Assembly (NCBI GenBank): GCA_003213115.1
Contig: QCNU01000002.1
Span: forward strand, 81,017 to 121,854
Source: Pelagibacteraceae bacterium AG-426-L23
GTDB taxonomy: Bacteria > Pseudomonadota > Alphaproteobacteria > Pelagibacterales > Pelagibacteraceae
Length of the DNA stretch: 40,838 nt
Direction: 5' to 3'
Shown here piece by piece: positions 26,455-34,915 of the stretch (within the stretch, counting starts at the first letter, position 1; each line of letters opens with the position of its first letter). The notes below the pieces were generated by a model. It was not told where the DNA came from, did not search any database, and saw only the letters and a list, made by a program, of their open reading frames with translations. Both the position numbers and the translations under genes were made by a program.

Positions 26455-28159
26455 TTTTTTTCTGTTTATGACGAATAATTTTAAAGTTCAAATGTTTTTG
26501 TTTTATCTGACTTATTAAGTTTGTAAAGTTTTTTAAATCGTTTATTTGCAGATCGAAAGAGAAAGTGAGAAATTTATCCTTTCTTTCTAAAAGCTCTACG
26601 TTCAATATATTGCTACCATTAGTGCCAATTATAGTGCTTACCTCACCTAACACTCCTGGTTGATGAGGTAAATCAATTTCTAGAGTTGTAAAATATTCTT
26701 TATTTTTTTTTGTTTTATTATCAATTAATTTGTCTTGCCAATATCGTCTTATAGCTGCCCTCGCTTTACCTGTTTTGGCTGATGACAGCCAATGTAAAGA
26801 AGGTGAGATTTTTTTTGAAGTTATAATTTTAATCATGTCTCCATTTTTTAAAATTGTTTGAAGAGGAAGTTCAGTTCCATTTACATAACAACCAACAGCA
26901 GTATCTCCTATTTTAGTGTGAACTGCGTAAGCAAAATCTATCGCTGTACCATTTTTTGGTAATTTTATTACTGCGCCCTTAGGAGTGAAACAAAAAACAT
27001 TATCTTGAAACATTTGTAATTTAGTAAATTCATAATAATGTTCTGGGCTATTACCTCTTTCAATAATTTCTACTAAATCTCTTAACCAATCATATTCCTT
27101 CCATGATAACTCTGAAAATTTTTCAGATGATTTATATTTCCAATGTGAAGCTATGCCTCTTTCAGCAAATTCATGCATTTCCTCTGTACGGATTTGAATT
27201 TCAATACGGTGTTTTTTTGGACCAATTAAAGATGTATGAATTGATTTGTAATTGTTTATTTTAGGTGTTGAAATATAATCTTTAAATTTTCCTGGAATAG
27301 CAGAGTATATGCTATGAAAAATTCCTAATGTTTTATAACATTCATCAATGTTGTCTACTATAACTCTAAAACCTACAATATCGGTTAATTGCTCTAGAGA
27401 GATTTTTTTCTTTTGAATTTTTCTCCATATTGAAAATGGAGTTTTTTCTCTTCCAGTAATTCTAGCTTTAACTTTATTTTTTTTTAAAAGAACTATTAAT
27501 TCTGAGGAAATTGAATTAAAGTTGTCTTCTCTATGATTTTTAATAAACTTTAATCTTTCTTGAATCAAATCTCTGGCATCTTTATTTAAAAATGCAAATG
27601 ATAAATCTTCTAATTCATCTCTTATCCTGTTCATGCCCATTCTATCTGCTAACGGTGCATAAATTTCCATTGTCTCTTTAGCTTTTCTGATTTTTTTATT
27701 TTCATCTTTCACAAATTGTAGTGTTCTCATATTATGTAATCTATCAGCGAGCTTTACTAACAAAACTCTTATATCTTTAGATGTTGCTAATATTAATTTT
27801 CTAAAATTCTCTGCTTTAGAGTTTTCAGCTGCCTTATCCTCAAGTTCTGAAATTTTTGTAACTCCATCTACTAAATCAGCTACTTCTTTTCCAAATTCCT
27901 TAACTACTGAATTATATGTGATTTTTGTGTCTTCAATAGTATCATGCAACAAACCCGTTGTTATTGTTGCGCTGTCTAATTTTAAATCTGAGAGTATATC
28001 AGCTACTGCTAATGGATGTATTATGTATGGAACACCTTCGTCTCTTTTTTGATTTTTATGAGCGTTTAATGCAAACTGATAAGCCTTTGAAAGAATGCTA
28101 GGATTTAAAAATTTATTATATGATTTTACTTTATTAATTAAATCTTCATTATTGATCAT
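26411..28159 (-). CDS. bifunctional (p)ppGpp synthetase/hydrolase, shortened RSH protein
   Basis: Makes and degrades the stringent-response alarmone. The hydrolase HD site is intact (YIIHPL His48, LLHDTIED 70-77, KLADRLHN Asp139). The synthetase domain is intact (GFRVIVDNIDECY, GKFKDYISTPKINNYKSIH, EIQIRTEEMHEFAERG, 263-335). TGS covers about 386-448 and ACT about 489-560. At 582 residues it is well below the ~700 of SpoT/Rel. The missing part is the helical and zinc-finger/RIS-type region, reduced to about 40 residues between TGS and ACT. As the only RSH in the window it may be SpoT or Rel by name. Confidence 0.94.
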   Translation of the reverse strand: MINNEDLINKVKSYNKFLNPSILSKAYQFALNAHKNQKRDEGVPYIIHPLAVADILSDLKLDSATITTGLLHDTIEDTKITYNSVVKEFGKEVADLVDGVTKISELEDKAAENSKAENFRKLILATSKDIRVLLVKLADRLHNMRTLQFVKDENKKIRKAKETMEIYAPLADRMGMNRIRDELEDLSFAFLNKDARDLIQERLKFIKNHREDNFNSISSELIVLLKKNKVKARITGREKTPFSIWRKIQKKKISLEQLTDIVGFRVIVDNIDECYKTLGIFHSIYSAIPGKFKDYISTPKINNYKSIHTSLIGPKKHRIEIQIRTEEMHEFAERGIASHWKYKSSEKFSELSWKEYDWLRDLVEIIERGNSPEHYYEFTKLQMFQDNVFCFTPKGAVIKLPKNGTAIDFAYAVHTKIGDTAVGCYVNGTELPLQTILKNGDMIKIITSKKISPSLHWLSSAKTGKARAAIRRYWQDKLIDNKTKKNKEYFTTLEIDLPHQPGVLGEVSTIIGTNGSNILNVELLERKDKFLTFSFDLQINDLKNFTNLISQIKQKHLNFKIIRHKQKKNAFIQRIFRNFKRK

Positions 28160-28671
28160 AAATTTATTATAACACTTTCCTTCATTCTTGTAATCTCATT
28201 CCTTTTTTCAAAATTGAGTTTTTTTATTAAAAAATCTATTTTTTTATTAATTATTGGATGTTTCCAATTGGAATTAATATCGTTTAAGGGGTATAAAACA
28301 AAATTTCTCAAATGTGCTTTAGGATGAGGTATATTTAATCTCTTATTATTTAAGATTTGTCCTTTAAAATCAATGATATCTATATCACATGTTCTTGGGG
28401 CATTTTTTAAATTTCTTTTTCTATCCATTTTCCTCTCAACCACAAAAATTTCTTTTAACAAATATTCGGGCTTTAAATTATATTCAATTTCAATAATAAT
28501 ATTAATAAACTTAGGATTCTTTTTGTTAGGATAAGATGGTGTTTCAAAAAAATTAGATATTTTTTTAATTTTTATTTTTTTATTTTTTAATAAACTAACT
28601 GCTTTTGTAATATTGTCAAACCTATTTCCGAATTTTGAATTTAAATTTGAGCCTATACTTAAATAAATCAT
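28156..28671 (-). CDS. folK: 2-amino-4-hydroxy-6-hydroxymethyldihydropteridine pyrophosphokinase
   Basis: Transfers pyrophosphate from ATP to the pterin in folate synthesis. The 171 residues begin IYLSIGSNLNSKFGNR (the conserved GSN loop), then FETPSYPNKKNPKFINIIIEIEY. The diagnostic HPPK stretch is ERKMDRKRNLKNAPRTCDIDII (around residues 84-105, with the paired Asp), followed by LNIPHPKAHLRNFVLYPLNDI. It overlaps the RSH gene by 4 bases and shares one base with smpB. It is monofunctional, with no FolB or FolP fused. Confidence 0.95.
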   Translation of the reverse strand: MIYLSIGSNLNSKFGNRFDNITKAVSLLKNKKIKIKKISNFFETPSYPNKKNPKFINIIIEIEYNLKPEYLLKEIFVVERKMDRKRNLKNAPRTCDIDIIDFKGQILNNKRLNIPHPKAHLRNFVLYPLNDINSNWKHPIINKKIDFLIKKLNFEKRNEITRMKESVIINL

Positions 28672-29141
28672 TATTTGTTTCTGCTTAAAATTCTTGCTTG
28701 TTCCCTTCTCCAGTCTTTCTTTTTTTTTGCCAGTCTTTTATCATATAACTTTTTACCTTTTGCGACAGCTAACTGAATTTTTGCCTTGCCCTTAGAAAAA
28801 TATAGTTTTGTTGGAACAATTGTTAATCCTTCTTGATTAATTCTTCCAATCAAATTATTGATTTCTTTTTTATTGAGTAGTAATTTTCGATCACATTTGG
28901 GGTCATGATTATTGTAACTTGATTGTCTATAAAGTGGTATATGAGAATTTATTAAGTAAATCTCCCCGTTTTTATCTAAGGCATATGAATCAGCTATACT
29001 AGCTTTCCCATCTCTAAGTGATTTGACTTCTGAACCTTTAAGAACAATGCCAGCTTCAAAAAATTCTTTAAGATAATAATTAAAACTAGCTTTTCTATTT
29101 AGGCAAATTATTTTTTGACCAGAGCTCTTTAAATTTTTCAT
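28671..29141 (-). CDS. smpB: SsrA-binding protein SmpB
   Basis: Partner of tmRNA in rescue of stalled ribosomes. The 156 residues show [40 protein letters not shown] (read around the central GSEVKSLR), YINSHIP-type [19 protein letters not shown], and the basic C-terminal tail [25 protein letters not shown] needed for decoding-centre binding. It abuts dapA and folK with single-base sharing. The tmRNA gene itself is not in this window. Confidence 0.96.
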   Translation of the reverse strand: MKNLKSSGQKIICLNRKASFNYYLKEFFEAGIVLKGSEVKSLRDGKASIADSYALDKNGEIYLINSHIPLYRQSSYNNHDPKCDRKLLLNKKEINNLIGRINQEGLTIVPTKLYFSKGKAKIQLAVAKGKKLYDKRLAKKKKDWRREQARILSRNK

Positions 29142-30025
29142 TAAAGCAACTTAGCAAATTTAAGTGCATCTTTTACCGTTTTTTTAGTTTCATCCATTAC
29201 TTTAACTAAAGGCAAACGCACATCATCAGGTGCAAGTTTTAACAATGAAGCCGCATATTTAACTGGTGATGGATTGCTTTCAATAAACAAAGCTTTATGT
29301 AAAGGTTTTAAAATATTATTTATTTCTTCAGCTTTAATTTGCATATTCTTATCTCGTATTTTAAGAGAAGCTGACTGAAACTCTGAGCACAATTTTGCTG
29401 CTACATTAGCAGTTACACTAATACACCCTTTGCCTCCTCTTCTATTAAATTCTAATGCATTATGATCTTCACCGGTTAACTGTAAAAATTCGTCTCCCAT
29501 AGTTTTTAGTTGTTGATCAACTCTATTTAAATCTCCGGTAGCATCTTTTACGCCCAAAATATTTTTTAATTCAAATAATCTAGCCATAGTTTCAACTTTC
29601 ATGTCAATTACAGATCTAGATGGAATGTTGTATATAATTATTGGTATTCCAACATTGTCATTAATTTTTTTATAGTGCTGATACAATCCTTCTTGAGTTG
29701 GTTTGTTATAATATGGAGTAACAATTAACAATCCATTGGCGCCAACTTTTTCCGCATGTTTAGACAATTCAATTGCTTCGTCAGTTGAATTTGAACCAGT
29801 CCCAGCAATAACAGGAACCTTACCCTTACACTCATTAACGGAAATTTCTATAACCTTACGGTGTTCATTATGAGAAAGTGTTGGCGACTCACCTGTAGTT
29901 CCAGCAGGAACTATTCCGTTTGTACCGTTTTTAATATGATGGTTTATTAATTGAGCGTATTTTTCCTCATCTAGTTTATCATCCTTAAACGGTGTGATTA
30001 AAGCAACGATTGATCCTTTGAACAT
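29141..30025 (-). CDS. dapA: 4-hydroxy-tetrahydrodipicolinate synthase
   Basis: First committed step to lysine and diaminopimelate, condensing aspartate semialdehyde with pyruvate. The 294-residue TIM barrel has the catalytic set: GTTGESPTL (Thr43, Thr44), YNIPSRS (Tyr132) and the Schiff-base lysine in GVKDATGDL (Lys160). [10 protein letters not shown] and [17 protein letters not shown] are also present. It is the first gene of the ten-gene operon ending at recO and is divergent from slt across 33 bases; both belong to cell-wall metabolism. Confidence 0.96.
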   Translation of the reverse strand: MFKGSIVALITPFKDDKLDEEKYAQLINHHIKNGTNGIVPAGTTGESPTLSHNEHRKVIEISVNECKGKVPVIAGTGSNSTDEAIELSKHAEKVGANGLLIVTPYYNKPTQEGLYQHYKKINDNVGIPIIIYNIPSRSVIDMKVETMARLFELKNILGVKDATGDLNRVDQQLKTMGDEFLQLTGEDHNALEFNRRGGKGCISVTANVAAKLCSEFQSASLKIRDKNMQIKAEEINNILKPLHKALFIESNPSPVKYAASLLKLAPDDVRLPLVKVMDETKKTVKDALKFAKLL

Positions 30026-30058
30026 AAAAATATAAGATATTTTTTTTACCTTAAACTT

Positions 30059-32350
30059 ATGCCTATTCGTATAATTAGTCTAGTAATTTTATTTATTAGT
30101 TTATCAGTCTATGAAATTTCTTATGCACAGAATAATGATTTCATAATTCCTAAAAAGAAACCATCTATATTCAAAAAAATTGATGAAAAAAAAAATAATA
30201 CAAAATTGATACTTCCGTCTAATAAACCAATAATTGACTCAAAACCTAAAACATCAACTAGTTATTTTACAATGCCGGCTAAAAAACCCATCAAAGATCA
30301 GGTAAAAAAAGAAGAGACCATTGTTAAAAAGAGTCCAATAAAAGAGAATAATGTTGAAGTTAATAAAATTTCTTTAGAAAAATTTATTTATCCTAAAAAA
30401 AAGCCTTCTAGTTACAAAGCTATAGTTGGCACAAGTGAAACTTCAAAAATTTTATCAAAAAAAGATTATAAAAGAGCCAAAGAAGTTTTTAATTTAATAG
30501 GTTCTAGTAAATGGATAAGTGCAGTTAAAATGTCAGAGAAAGTTAGTGATAAAGATTTTAGAAATTTAATTCAATGGATGTATTTAAAACAAAGAGGTAA
30601 CAAGGCAACTTTCAATGACTACACTGATTTTATAAAGAGAAACAAGGAATATCCGAGAATTAATAGATTAAAATATTTAGCTGAACATAAAATAATACTT
30701 AAAAATACTACTCCCAACACAGTAATTAGCTGGTTTTCGGATAATAAACCTTTAAGTGGAACTGGAAAATTAAAATTAGCTGAAGCTTTTATTGCAAAAG
30801 GTCAAATTGATAATGCTTCAAAACTTATTAAAGAAGGATGGGTAAATGCGAAGTTGAGTAAAAACGATCTAAGATATTATAGAAATAAATTTAAAAAATA
30901 CCTAACAAATGAAGATCAAGTAAAAAGAGCAAGTTATTTAGCTTGGAACAACAAGTACTGGGATCTCAAAAGAATGCTTAGATATTTACCAAAAGATCAA
31001 CGAGCACTTTATAATGCTAGACAAATTTTAATGAGTAACTCGTATGGAGTTGATAAATCAATTTCTGAAGTTCCAAGTCATTTAAAAAAAGACACTGGAC
31101 TTGAGTATGACAGACTTAAATGGAGAAACAGGAGAGGAAGGTTAGAGTCATCTTTAGAAATTCTTTATTCTAATGCAAATAAATCAGAAGAAGATTTAGT
31201 GAGACCTGACCTTTGGTGGAAACAAAGAAAAAGTCTTACAAGATCTTTGATATACAAGAAGAGATATAAAACTGCTTATAAAACAGCTAGTGAACACTCT
31301 TTATCCTATGGACCTGAGTTTGCTGAAGCAGAGTGGCTATCTGGCTGGATAGCTCTTACTTTTTTAAACTCACCAGAATATGCAATTAATCATTTTCAGA
31401 ATTTTTATAGTAATGTTGGATATCCAATAAGTTTGGCTAGAGGAGCTTATTGGTTAGGAAAATCTTATCAAATGTTAGGTGACGAAAGTAAATCAAAAAA
31501 ATATTTTAAAGAAGGTTCTAAGTTTTTAACAACTTATTATGGACAATTATCCTTTAATGAAATTAACAACGGAGGAGAATTTAAATTGGATGACCAAACT
31601 TCATTTGACAATGAATATGAGAAAGAATTTAATAAAAATGTACTTATAAAACATGTTATTCTTTTGAAAGAATTAAATAAAACGAAATATAGTAAAGATA
31701 TAATTAAACATTTAGCAGTTCTTAATATTGAAAAAGGAAGTGAAGTCTTAGCTGCAAAATTAGCTACAGAAGTAGGTAGATATGATTATGCTATTCAAAT
31801 TTCAAAACAAGCTTCTTATGAAAAAAGATTTTTTAACATATATAACTATCCAATAATTACCACTCCTAGAGAAATTAATGGAAAAACAATGCCTAGGCCT
31901 GAGCTTATTTTAGCAATAATTCGGCAAGAAAGTGAGTTTGATAGCAAAGCCAATAGCTACGTAGGTGCAAGAGGAATGATGCAGTTAATGAAGTACACAG
32001 CTAAGGTTGTTGCAAAACAGGCTAAGCTTCCATACAGCATAAGTGGATTAACAAAAGATCCAGAGTATAATGTTAAATTAGGTTCATATTATTTTAATTC
32101 TCTTTTGGAAGATTATAATGGGGTTTTTCCGTTTGCATTAGCTGCATATAATGCAGGACCAAATCGTGTAAAGACATGGAGAAGAGTAAACGGTGACCCA
32201 AGTAAAAACCAATTAAGTTATATAGATTGGATTGAGTTGATAAGATTTAAAGAAACACGAAACTATGTGCAAAGAGTTTTGGAAAATGTAAACGTCTATA
32301 AATTTATGCTAAATAAAGCGCCTGTAAAAATTGATGGTTTCTATCAGTAA
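30059..32350 (+). CDS. slt: soluble lytic murein transglycosylase (Slt type)
   Basis: Periplasmic enzyme that cleaves peptidoglycan glycan strands with formation of 1,6-anhydro-MurNAc. The 763-residue protein has a signal peptide (about 1-23, cleavage near SYAQ). A low-complexity linker follows (24-125) with four Pro-x-Lys-Lys-Pro-like motifs, then a long superhelical U/L-type region (about 130-600). The C-terminal lysozyme-like domain has the catalytic Glu624 in IRQESEFDSKANSYVGARGMMQLM and the AAYNAGPNRVKTW motif. The repeat-bearing linker is the unusual part. Confidence 0.92.
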   Translation: MPIRIISLVILFISLSVYEISYAQNNDFIIPKKKPSIFKKIDEKKNNTKLILPSNKPIIDSKPKTSTSYFTMPAKKPIKDQVKKEETIVKKSPIKENNVEVNKISLEKFIYPKKKPSSYKAIVGTSETSKILSKKDYKRAKEVFNLIGSSKWISAVKMSEKVSDKDFRNLIQWMYLKQRGNKATFNDYTDFIKRNKEYPRINRLKYLAEHKIILKNTTPNTVISWFSDNKPLSGTGKLKLAEAFIAKGQIDNASKLIKEGWVNAKLSKNDLRYYRNKFKKYLTNEDQVKRASYLAWNNKYWDLKRMLRYLPKDQRALYNARQILMSNSYGVDKSISEVPSHLKKDTGLEYDRLKWRNRRGRLESSLEILYSNANKSEEDLVRPDLWWKQRKSLTRSLIYKKRYKTAYKTASEHSLSYGPEFAEAEWLSGWIALTFLNSPEYAINHFQNFYSNVGYPISLARGAYWLGKSYQMLGDESKSKKYFKEGSKFLTTYYGQLSFNEINNGGEFKLDDQTSFDNEYEKEFNKNVLIKHVILLKELNKTKYSKDIIKHLAVLNIEKGSEVLAAKLATEVGRYDYAIQISKQASYEKRFFNIYNYPIITTPREINGKTMPRPELILAIIRQESEFDSKANSYVGARGMMQLMKYTAKVVAKQAKLPYSISGLTKDPEYNVKLGSYYFNSLLEDYNGVFPFALAAYNAGPNRVKTWRRVNGDPSKNQLSYIDWIELIRFKETRNYVQRVLENVNVYKFMLNKAPVKIDGFYQ

Positions 32351-32353
32351 AAA

Positions 32354-32445
32354 TGGCGGAAGAGGAGAGATTCGAACTCTCGGTACGATATTACTCGTAC
32401 GGTTAGTTAGCAACCAACTGGTTTCAACCGCTCACCCACTCTTCC
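32354..32445 (-). tRNA. tRNA-Ser (GCU anticodon), CCA encoded
   Basis: The minus strand folds as a class II tRNA. The acceptor GGAAGAG pairs with CTCTTCC, followed by G and CCA. The anticodon arm GTTGG-TTGCTAA-CTAAC gives GCU, and a long variable arm typical of tRNA-Ser (CCGTACGAG...CGTAC) precedes the T arm GAGAGTTCGAATCTCTC. It lies three bases beyond the stop of slt on the opposite strand. Confidence 0.96.
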
Positions 32446-32464
32446 ATTTTATTTAGTACTAATT

Positions 32465-32493
32465 ATTAAATAACTATCTTATAAATCAATCAA
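32465..32493 (-). promoter_or_regulatory. predicted promoter of tRNA-Ser
   Basis: On the minus strand, TTGATT (32488-32493) and TTTAAT (32465-32470) are 17 bases apart, placing a start about 12 bases before the tRNA. It occupies most of the 60-base gap shared with the divergent rarD gene. Consensus match is moderate in an AT-rich gap. Confidence 0.4.
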
Positions 32494-32505
32494 AAAAATG
32501 GTCAA

Positions 32506-33378
32506 ATGAAGAAAAGTTTATTTAAAGGCTCATTATTTACTATTGGAGCCTCACTTTGGTGGGGAGTGATAGGTGTATTATATTTTAATTTTGTCTCTTT
32601 CGCTTCAACTTTAGAATTAACAATACATAGAACTATTTGGACTGCTTTATTATTAGTGATTACAACCTCATACTTTTCAAGATGGAATGAATTTATTAAA
32701 ATTATAAGTAAAAAAATTAATATACTCATTTTTTTCATAACCGGAATTTTAATTTCAATTAATTGGTTTACGTGGTTGTACGCTGTTAAAACAAATAATC
32801 TATTAGACTCTGCGTTGGGGTATTATATTTTTCCAATATTAAGTGTTTTTTTTGGTATTATATTTTTAAAAGAAAAATATAATAAGAACAAAATTATATC
32901 TATTATTTTAGTAGCCGCTGCCCTAGTTTACTTATTAATTAAATTAGGTGAAATTCCATGGATAGGTATTACTGTGGCTATTTCATTTAGTTTATACGGT
33001 TTGATAAGAAAAAAAATTAAAGTTTCTTCTGATATAGGGTTGCTCATAGAAACATTATTAATATCACCAATAGCTATATTTTTGTTTGTTTTTTTAATTA
33101 AAAATAATATGAATATCTTTTCTTTAAGTGAGCCTCTTTTATCTTTTTATTTAATCTGGGCTGGACTTATAACTTTAATTCCTCTTTTTTGGTATATAAA
33201 GGGGTTTGAGCTTATAGGTATCGGTCCAGCAAGTATGATCTTTTTTTTAACTCCAACTGCACAATTTTTTTTAGGATTATATTATTTTAGCCAACCTTTA
33301 ATTTTAGATAAATTAATTTCTTTTATATTTATTTGGTTAGCTGTAATTATTTATTTAAACGAATTGCGCAAAGAGTAA
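32506..33378 (+). CDS. rarD: RarD-type EamA/DMT-superfamily transporter
   Basis: Inner-membrane protein of 290 residues with about ten hydrophobic helices in two EamA repeats. The RarD subgroup is indicated by GASLWWGVIGVLYF, ELTIHRTIW, NWFTWLYAVKTNNLLDSALGYYIFP (read around NWFTWLYAV) and GPASMIFFLTPTAQFFLG, which carry its conserved helix ends. RarD homologues are called chloramphenicol-sensitive proteins, but the physiological substrate is unknown. The start follows a 60-base gap after tRNA-Ser; the last 28 bases overlap the end of thiV, convergent. Confidence 0.87.
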   Translation: MKKSLFKGSLFTIGASLWWGVIGVLYFNFVSFASTLELTIHRTIWTALLLVITTSYFSRWNEFIKIISKKINILIFFITGILISINWFTWLYAVKTNNLLDSALGYYIFPILSVFFGIIFLKEKYNKNKIISIILVAAALVYLLIKLGEIPWIGITVAISFSLYGLIRKKIKVSSDIGLLIETLLISPIAIFLFVFLIKNNMNIFSLSEPLLSFYLIWAGLITLIPLFWYIKGFELIGIGPASMIFFLTPTAQFFLGLYYFSQPLILDKLISFIFIWLAVIIYLNELRKE

Positions 33379-34802
33379 ATTGATATAATCAATAATGGTA
33401 TAATTAAAGATACGCAAAATGAAATAAATAGTAAGTTTGTTTTAATAAAAACAGAAAAATTATCAATAAATATTAAATTACCAACCAAGATACTGCTTTT
33501 GAAATTTGGACTTGGAAAAAATAATAATCCCAATATAAGACCACTTGTTATAGAAATTCCTGCAAGTTTTGGATTAATTTTCTTTTTAAAAAAACCATAA
33601 AATATTGTAATAACTGCAGAACAACATAATAAATCTGCTAATAAAAATAAATATAAAATACTGTATCCTTTAGATGCTAAAACAAAAACTAATAAACTCA
33701 GTAATAAAATTATAAAATTAGTTTTACTCTTAATTTTTTTAGTTCCTAATGATTTATTAATTTGATCACTGTTTACAATAATTAAACTTGATATGGCATT
33801 AATTAAAGTATCTATAGTACTTAAAGTTAATGAAAGTGCTAAAATTAATATACCCAATACTGTAATAGAGCTTTTGTTGCTAAGCATTAAATCAAAGAAT
33901 GCGAGATCTGGAACTACTTTTGAATTTAAAGAATAAGATATTAGTCCTGAATATCCCATCCAAAAAACAATTAAAAAAATAAATATTGAAGAAAAAACCA
34001 AGCTTAATTTTAAAATGGAATTATTTTTTGCAGAAAAGACTCTTTGCCAATTTCCTTGGTGAAATAAATTTGTTGCTGCAACAGCAATAAAAAATGTTAA
34101 TCCCGAAGTATAATTAGGTAAATAATTTTTATTTATTAAATTAGGTGAATTTTGTTTAATTAATTCATAGCTAGATAAATCTATATTTCCTAAAACTATA
34201 AATACTGAAACTACAATAATTAATGTGATGAAACAAAATTGATATTTATCTGTTATAACTGAAAGTTTAAATCCACCTCTTAATATATAAAGTAAACAAA
34301 TAGTTAGTATAATGCCTGAAGTTATCCATAATGGGACTTGAGATATAAATTTTAATAAAGATGCAATAGCCGTGACTTCAGCTATCAAAAATATTGTTAA
34401 GTAAAATAATATCAAAAATAAACATAATTTAAGAATTTTTATCCCAAATCTTTTTTTAATAAATTCAGTTAATGTAAGACCATTTGGAAATTCTTTTCTA
34501 ATTTTCGGTCCAAAATTATACAGAAATAGCATAGGTGCAGCTGTGCCTAATGCATAACCAATCACAGCGCCTATACCGCCCCAAGTGGCTGCAGATGAAG
34601 GCCCAAATAAAATCCATGCTCCTAGAGCTGAAGCTGTTAAGCTAGCAGTTAAAGAGAATAAGTTTTCATCCCTATCTCCAACAATATAATTTCTATTGTT
34701 ATAAATTTTTTTAGTATTTAAATAGCCTAATCCTATAAAAAATAATCCTACTATAATTATAGTTGTAAGTGATATTTCTATAGACAGGTATGTTTTTTCC
34801 AT
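33351..34802 (-). CDS. thiV: sodium:solute symporter, predicted thiamin-pyrimidine (HMP) or thiamin transporter ThiV
   Basis: A 483-residue SSS-family Na+ symporter with about 13 hydrophobic segments. The N-terminal part has SLTASLTASALGAWILFGPSSAATWGG (read around SALGAWILFGPSSAA), the Na+/substrate region of the family. A TPP aptamer stands immediately upstream, so uptake of a thiamin-related compound is very likely. In Candidatus Pelagibacter a TPP-riboswitch-controlled SSS gene named thiV is proposed to import the pyrimidine precursor HMP, which those cells require. Specificity for HMP versus thiamin cannot be read here. It overlaps rarD by 28 bases, tail to tail. Confidence 0.85.
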   Translation of the reverse strand: MEKTYLSIEISLTTIIIVGLFFIGLGYLNTKKIYNNRNYIVGDRDENLFSLTASLTASALGAWILFGPSSAATWGGIGAVIGYALGTAAPMLFLYNFGPKIRKEFPNGLTLTEFIKKRFGIKILKLCLFLILFYLTIFLIAEVTAIASLLKFISQVPLWITSGIILTICLLYILRGGFKLSVITDKYQFCFITLIIVVSVFIVLGNIDLSSYELIKQNSPNLINKNYLPNYTSGLTFFIAVAATNLFHQGNWQRVFSAKNNSILKLSLVFSSIFIFLIVFWMGYSGLISYSLNSKVVPDLAFFDLMLSNKSSITVLGILILALSLTLSTIDTLINAISSLIIVNSDQINKSLGTKKIKSKTNFIILLLSLLVFVLASKGYSILYLFLLADLLCCSAVITIFYGFFKKKINPKLAGISITSGLILGLLFFPSPNFKSSILVGNLIFIDNFSVFIKTNLLFISFCVSLIIPLLIISIYSLRNSFK

Positions 34803-34868
34803 AATTCCCTTACTGAATTACCGGTCAGGTTCATCGGGTATGATCTCAGTCATTTAAGACACCCCGTG
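34803..34868 (-). promoter_or_regulatory. TPP riboswitch (compact THI element) controlling thiV
   Basis: The minus-strand leader carries the THI-box core in order: CGGGGTGTC, a short P3 (GTC-TTAAAT-GAC), ACTGAGAT, ATACCCG pairing back to CGGG, then GAACCTGA and a short arm CTGA...TCAG before AAGGGAATT and the ATG. The AGGG serving as the thiV ribosome-binding site lies inside the conserved 3' end of the aptamer, so ligand binding should block translation directly. No separate terminator hairpin fits. About 66 bases is small for this class. Confidence 0.93.
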
Positions 34869-34872
34869 ACAA

Positions 34873-34902
34873 CTTATATATTGAATTAAACAAACGAGTC
34901 AA
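34873..34902 (-). promoter_or_regulatory. predicted promoter of the TPP riboswitch-thiV transcript
   Basis: On the minus strand, TTGACT (34897-34902) is followed by overlapping -10 candidates TATATA/TATAAG at 34873-34880, with spacers of 16-18 bases. The start would fall near 34866-34868, at the very 5' edge of the aptamer. The same 45 bases separate thiV from the divergent binding-protein gene; for that strand TTGAAT (34881-34886) and TAAAGT (34904-34909) give only a weak candidate. Confidence 0.5.
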
Positions 34903-34915
34903 ATAAAGTTAATGC

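Noticed and set aside
32502-32738. Minus-strand 78-codon frame opposite the start of rarD
   Set aside because: It mirrors the first RarD helices and has no conserved pattern of its own.
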